Assembly (NCBI RefSeq): GCF_037975245.1 | Contig: NC_092569.1 | Location: 7,498,501 to 7,562,500 of the forward strand | Reading direction: 5' to 3' | DNA from: Apostichopus japonicus | Taxonomy: Eukaryota; Echinodermata; Holothuroidea; Aspidochirotida; Stichopodidae | Length of the DNA: 64,000 nucleotides | Part shown: piece by piece, positions 63,609-64,000 of the stretch | Layout: every line of letters begins with the position of its first letter | Position numbering within the stretch: the first letter of the stretch is position 1 | The notes under the pieces: generated by a model | Databases searched by the model: none | What the model was told of the DNA's origin: nothing | The model's input: only the letters and a program-made list of their open reading frames with translations | Position numbers and translations under genes: made by a program

Positions 63609-64000
63609 TGTCACAACTTCCGTGGGATAATACAAAATGGCACCCTCTAGCGCCCCCTCTGTTGCGACCCCGGGTTTTTCCTTTGGCCTTCAAAGCCGAT
63701 AAAAATAAAATTTTAGATAGATTCAGGGAAGTAAACTCAAAGGACCAAAAGACTACTGAGATGTTTCTGAAAGTTAACAAAACGATATATTTACAATGAT
63801 ACGATCTCTACTGATTTGTACAAGGATTATTGGTACTAGAAATTTGGAATATTACAGACAGATTTTACAATATTATACGGCCGTTAAATTTTTAAAAGAT
63901 TATTTAACTTATCTTACGCGGCGCGTGCCGGCTCTCGGTTCCTTTCGTAGCTGTTCTGACCTCCTTGCGTCACCAGCAACGATGTCGGGATTCTCCCTCG
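63609..64000 (-). repeat. 5' LTR of the Gypsy element, partial (392 of about 979 bp)
   Basis: Begins TGTCAC at 63609 and is identical to 57586-57977 except at two adjacent bases (63778-63779). In element orientation this is the R/U5-side part of the 5' LTR; U3 and its promoter lie beyond 64000. The truncation is caused by the window edge. Confidence 0.96.

Larger units (their letters stand above)
57586..64000 (-). mobile_element. Gmr1-like Ty3/Gypsy LTR retrotransposon, 5' LTR cut by window end
   Basis: In element order (right to left) it has the partial 5' LTR (64000-63609), a primer-binding-site candidate, a leader with repeats, one gag-pol ORF, a 3' untranslated region, a polypurine tract and the complete 3' LTR (58564-57586). 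If both LTRs are 979 bp the element spans about 7.0 kb and ends near 64587. Pol order PR-IN-RT-RH and the SCAN-like Gag place it in the Gmr1-like group (family knowledge). No env ORF exists: only 257 bp lie between the pol stop and the LTR. The intact ORF and nearly identical LTRs suggest a young, possibly still active copy (inference). The left junction cuts a satellite unit after GTACCGAT. Confidence 0.95.

Overview
This window shows animal DNA with no recognisable host gene. It has two parts: a very long satellite array (1-57585), and a nearly complete LTR retrotransposon on the minus strand (57586 to beyond 64000). The retrotransposon belongs to the Gmr1-like branch of Ty3/Gypsy, a group described from deuterostomes such as fish, tunicates and echinoderms. 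A deuterostome or other aquatic animal is therefore my best guess for the host. That is an inference from the element alone; the satellite family itself I do not recognise.

Satellite, 1-57585: head-to-tail copies of a 22-bp unit (core TCGATCAATCGA followed by ATGTGCGGT), about 2,600 units, all in one orientation and reaching the left edge of the window. Units differ by diagnostic substitutions, and one recurrent class is 21 bp. Diagnostic units group into a recurrent five-unit 109-bp module, and stretches of units are duplicated at many larger scales. I traced tandem or near-tandem copies with offsets of 109, 132, 526, 527, 703, 724/680, 1514/1558 and 2911 bp, and larger copies with offsets of 4532, 12016 and about 17900 bp. 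Where copies differ in length, the indels I followed are whole numbers of units (44, 109, 197 bp). This is the pattern expected from repeated unequal exchange or replication slippage in heterochromatin. The many open reading frames here are a by-product: the 22-bp unit has no stop in any plus-strand phase, and because 22 is not a multiple of 3 all three frames read the same circular 22-residue peptide.

Retrotransposon, 57586 to beyond 64000 (minus strand): the 3' LTR is complete (57586-58564, 979 bp, TGTCAC...GTGACA). It is followed, on the plus strand, by the polypurine tract, a short 3' untranslated region, one intact 1520-codon gag-pol ORF (63384-58822), a leader with three roughly 30-bp direct repeats, a primer-binding-site candidate, and the first 392 bp of the 5' LTR before the window ends. 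Pol order is protease, integrase, reverse transcriptase, RNase H. Integrase lies upstream of reverse transcriptase as in Ty1/Copia, which is the hallmark of Gmr1-like elements. Gag carries a SCAN-like capsid region and one CCHC knuckle. The visible parts of the two LTRs differ at only two adjacent bases in 392, and the ORF has no disabling lesion, so the insertion looks recent. The left LTR abuts a satellite unit cut in the middle, so the element probably inserted into the array; the right junction is outside the window.
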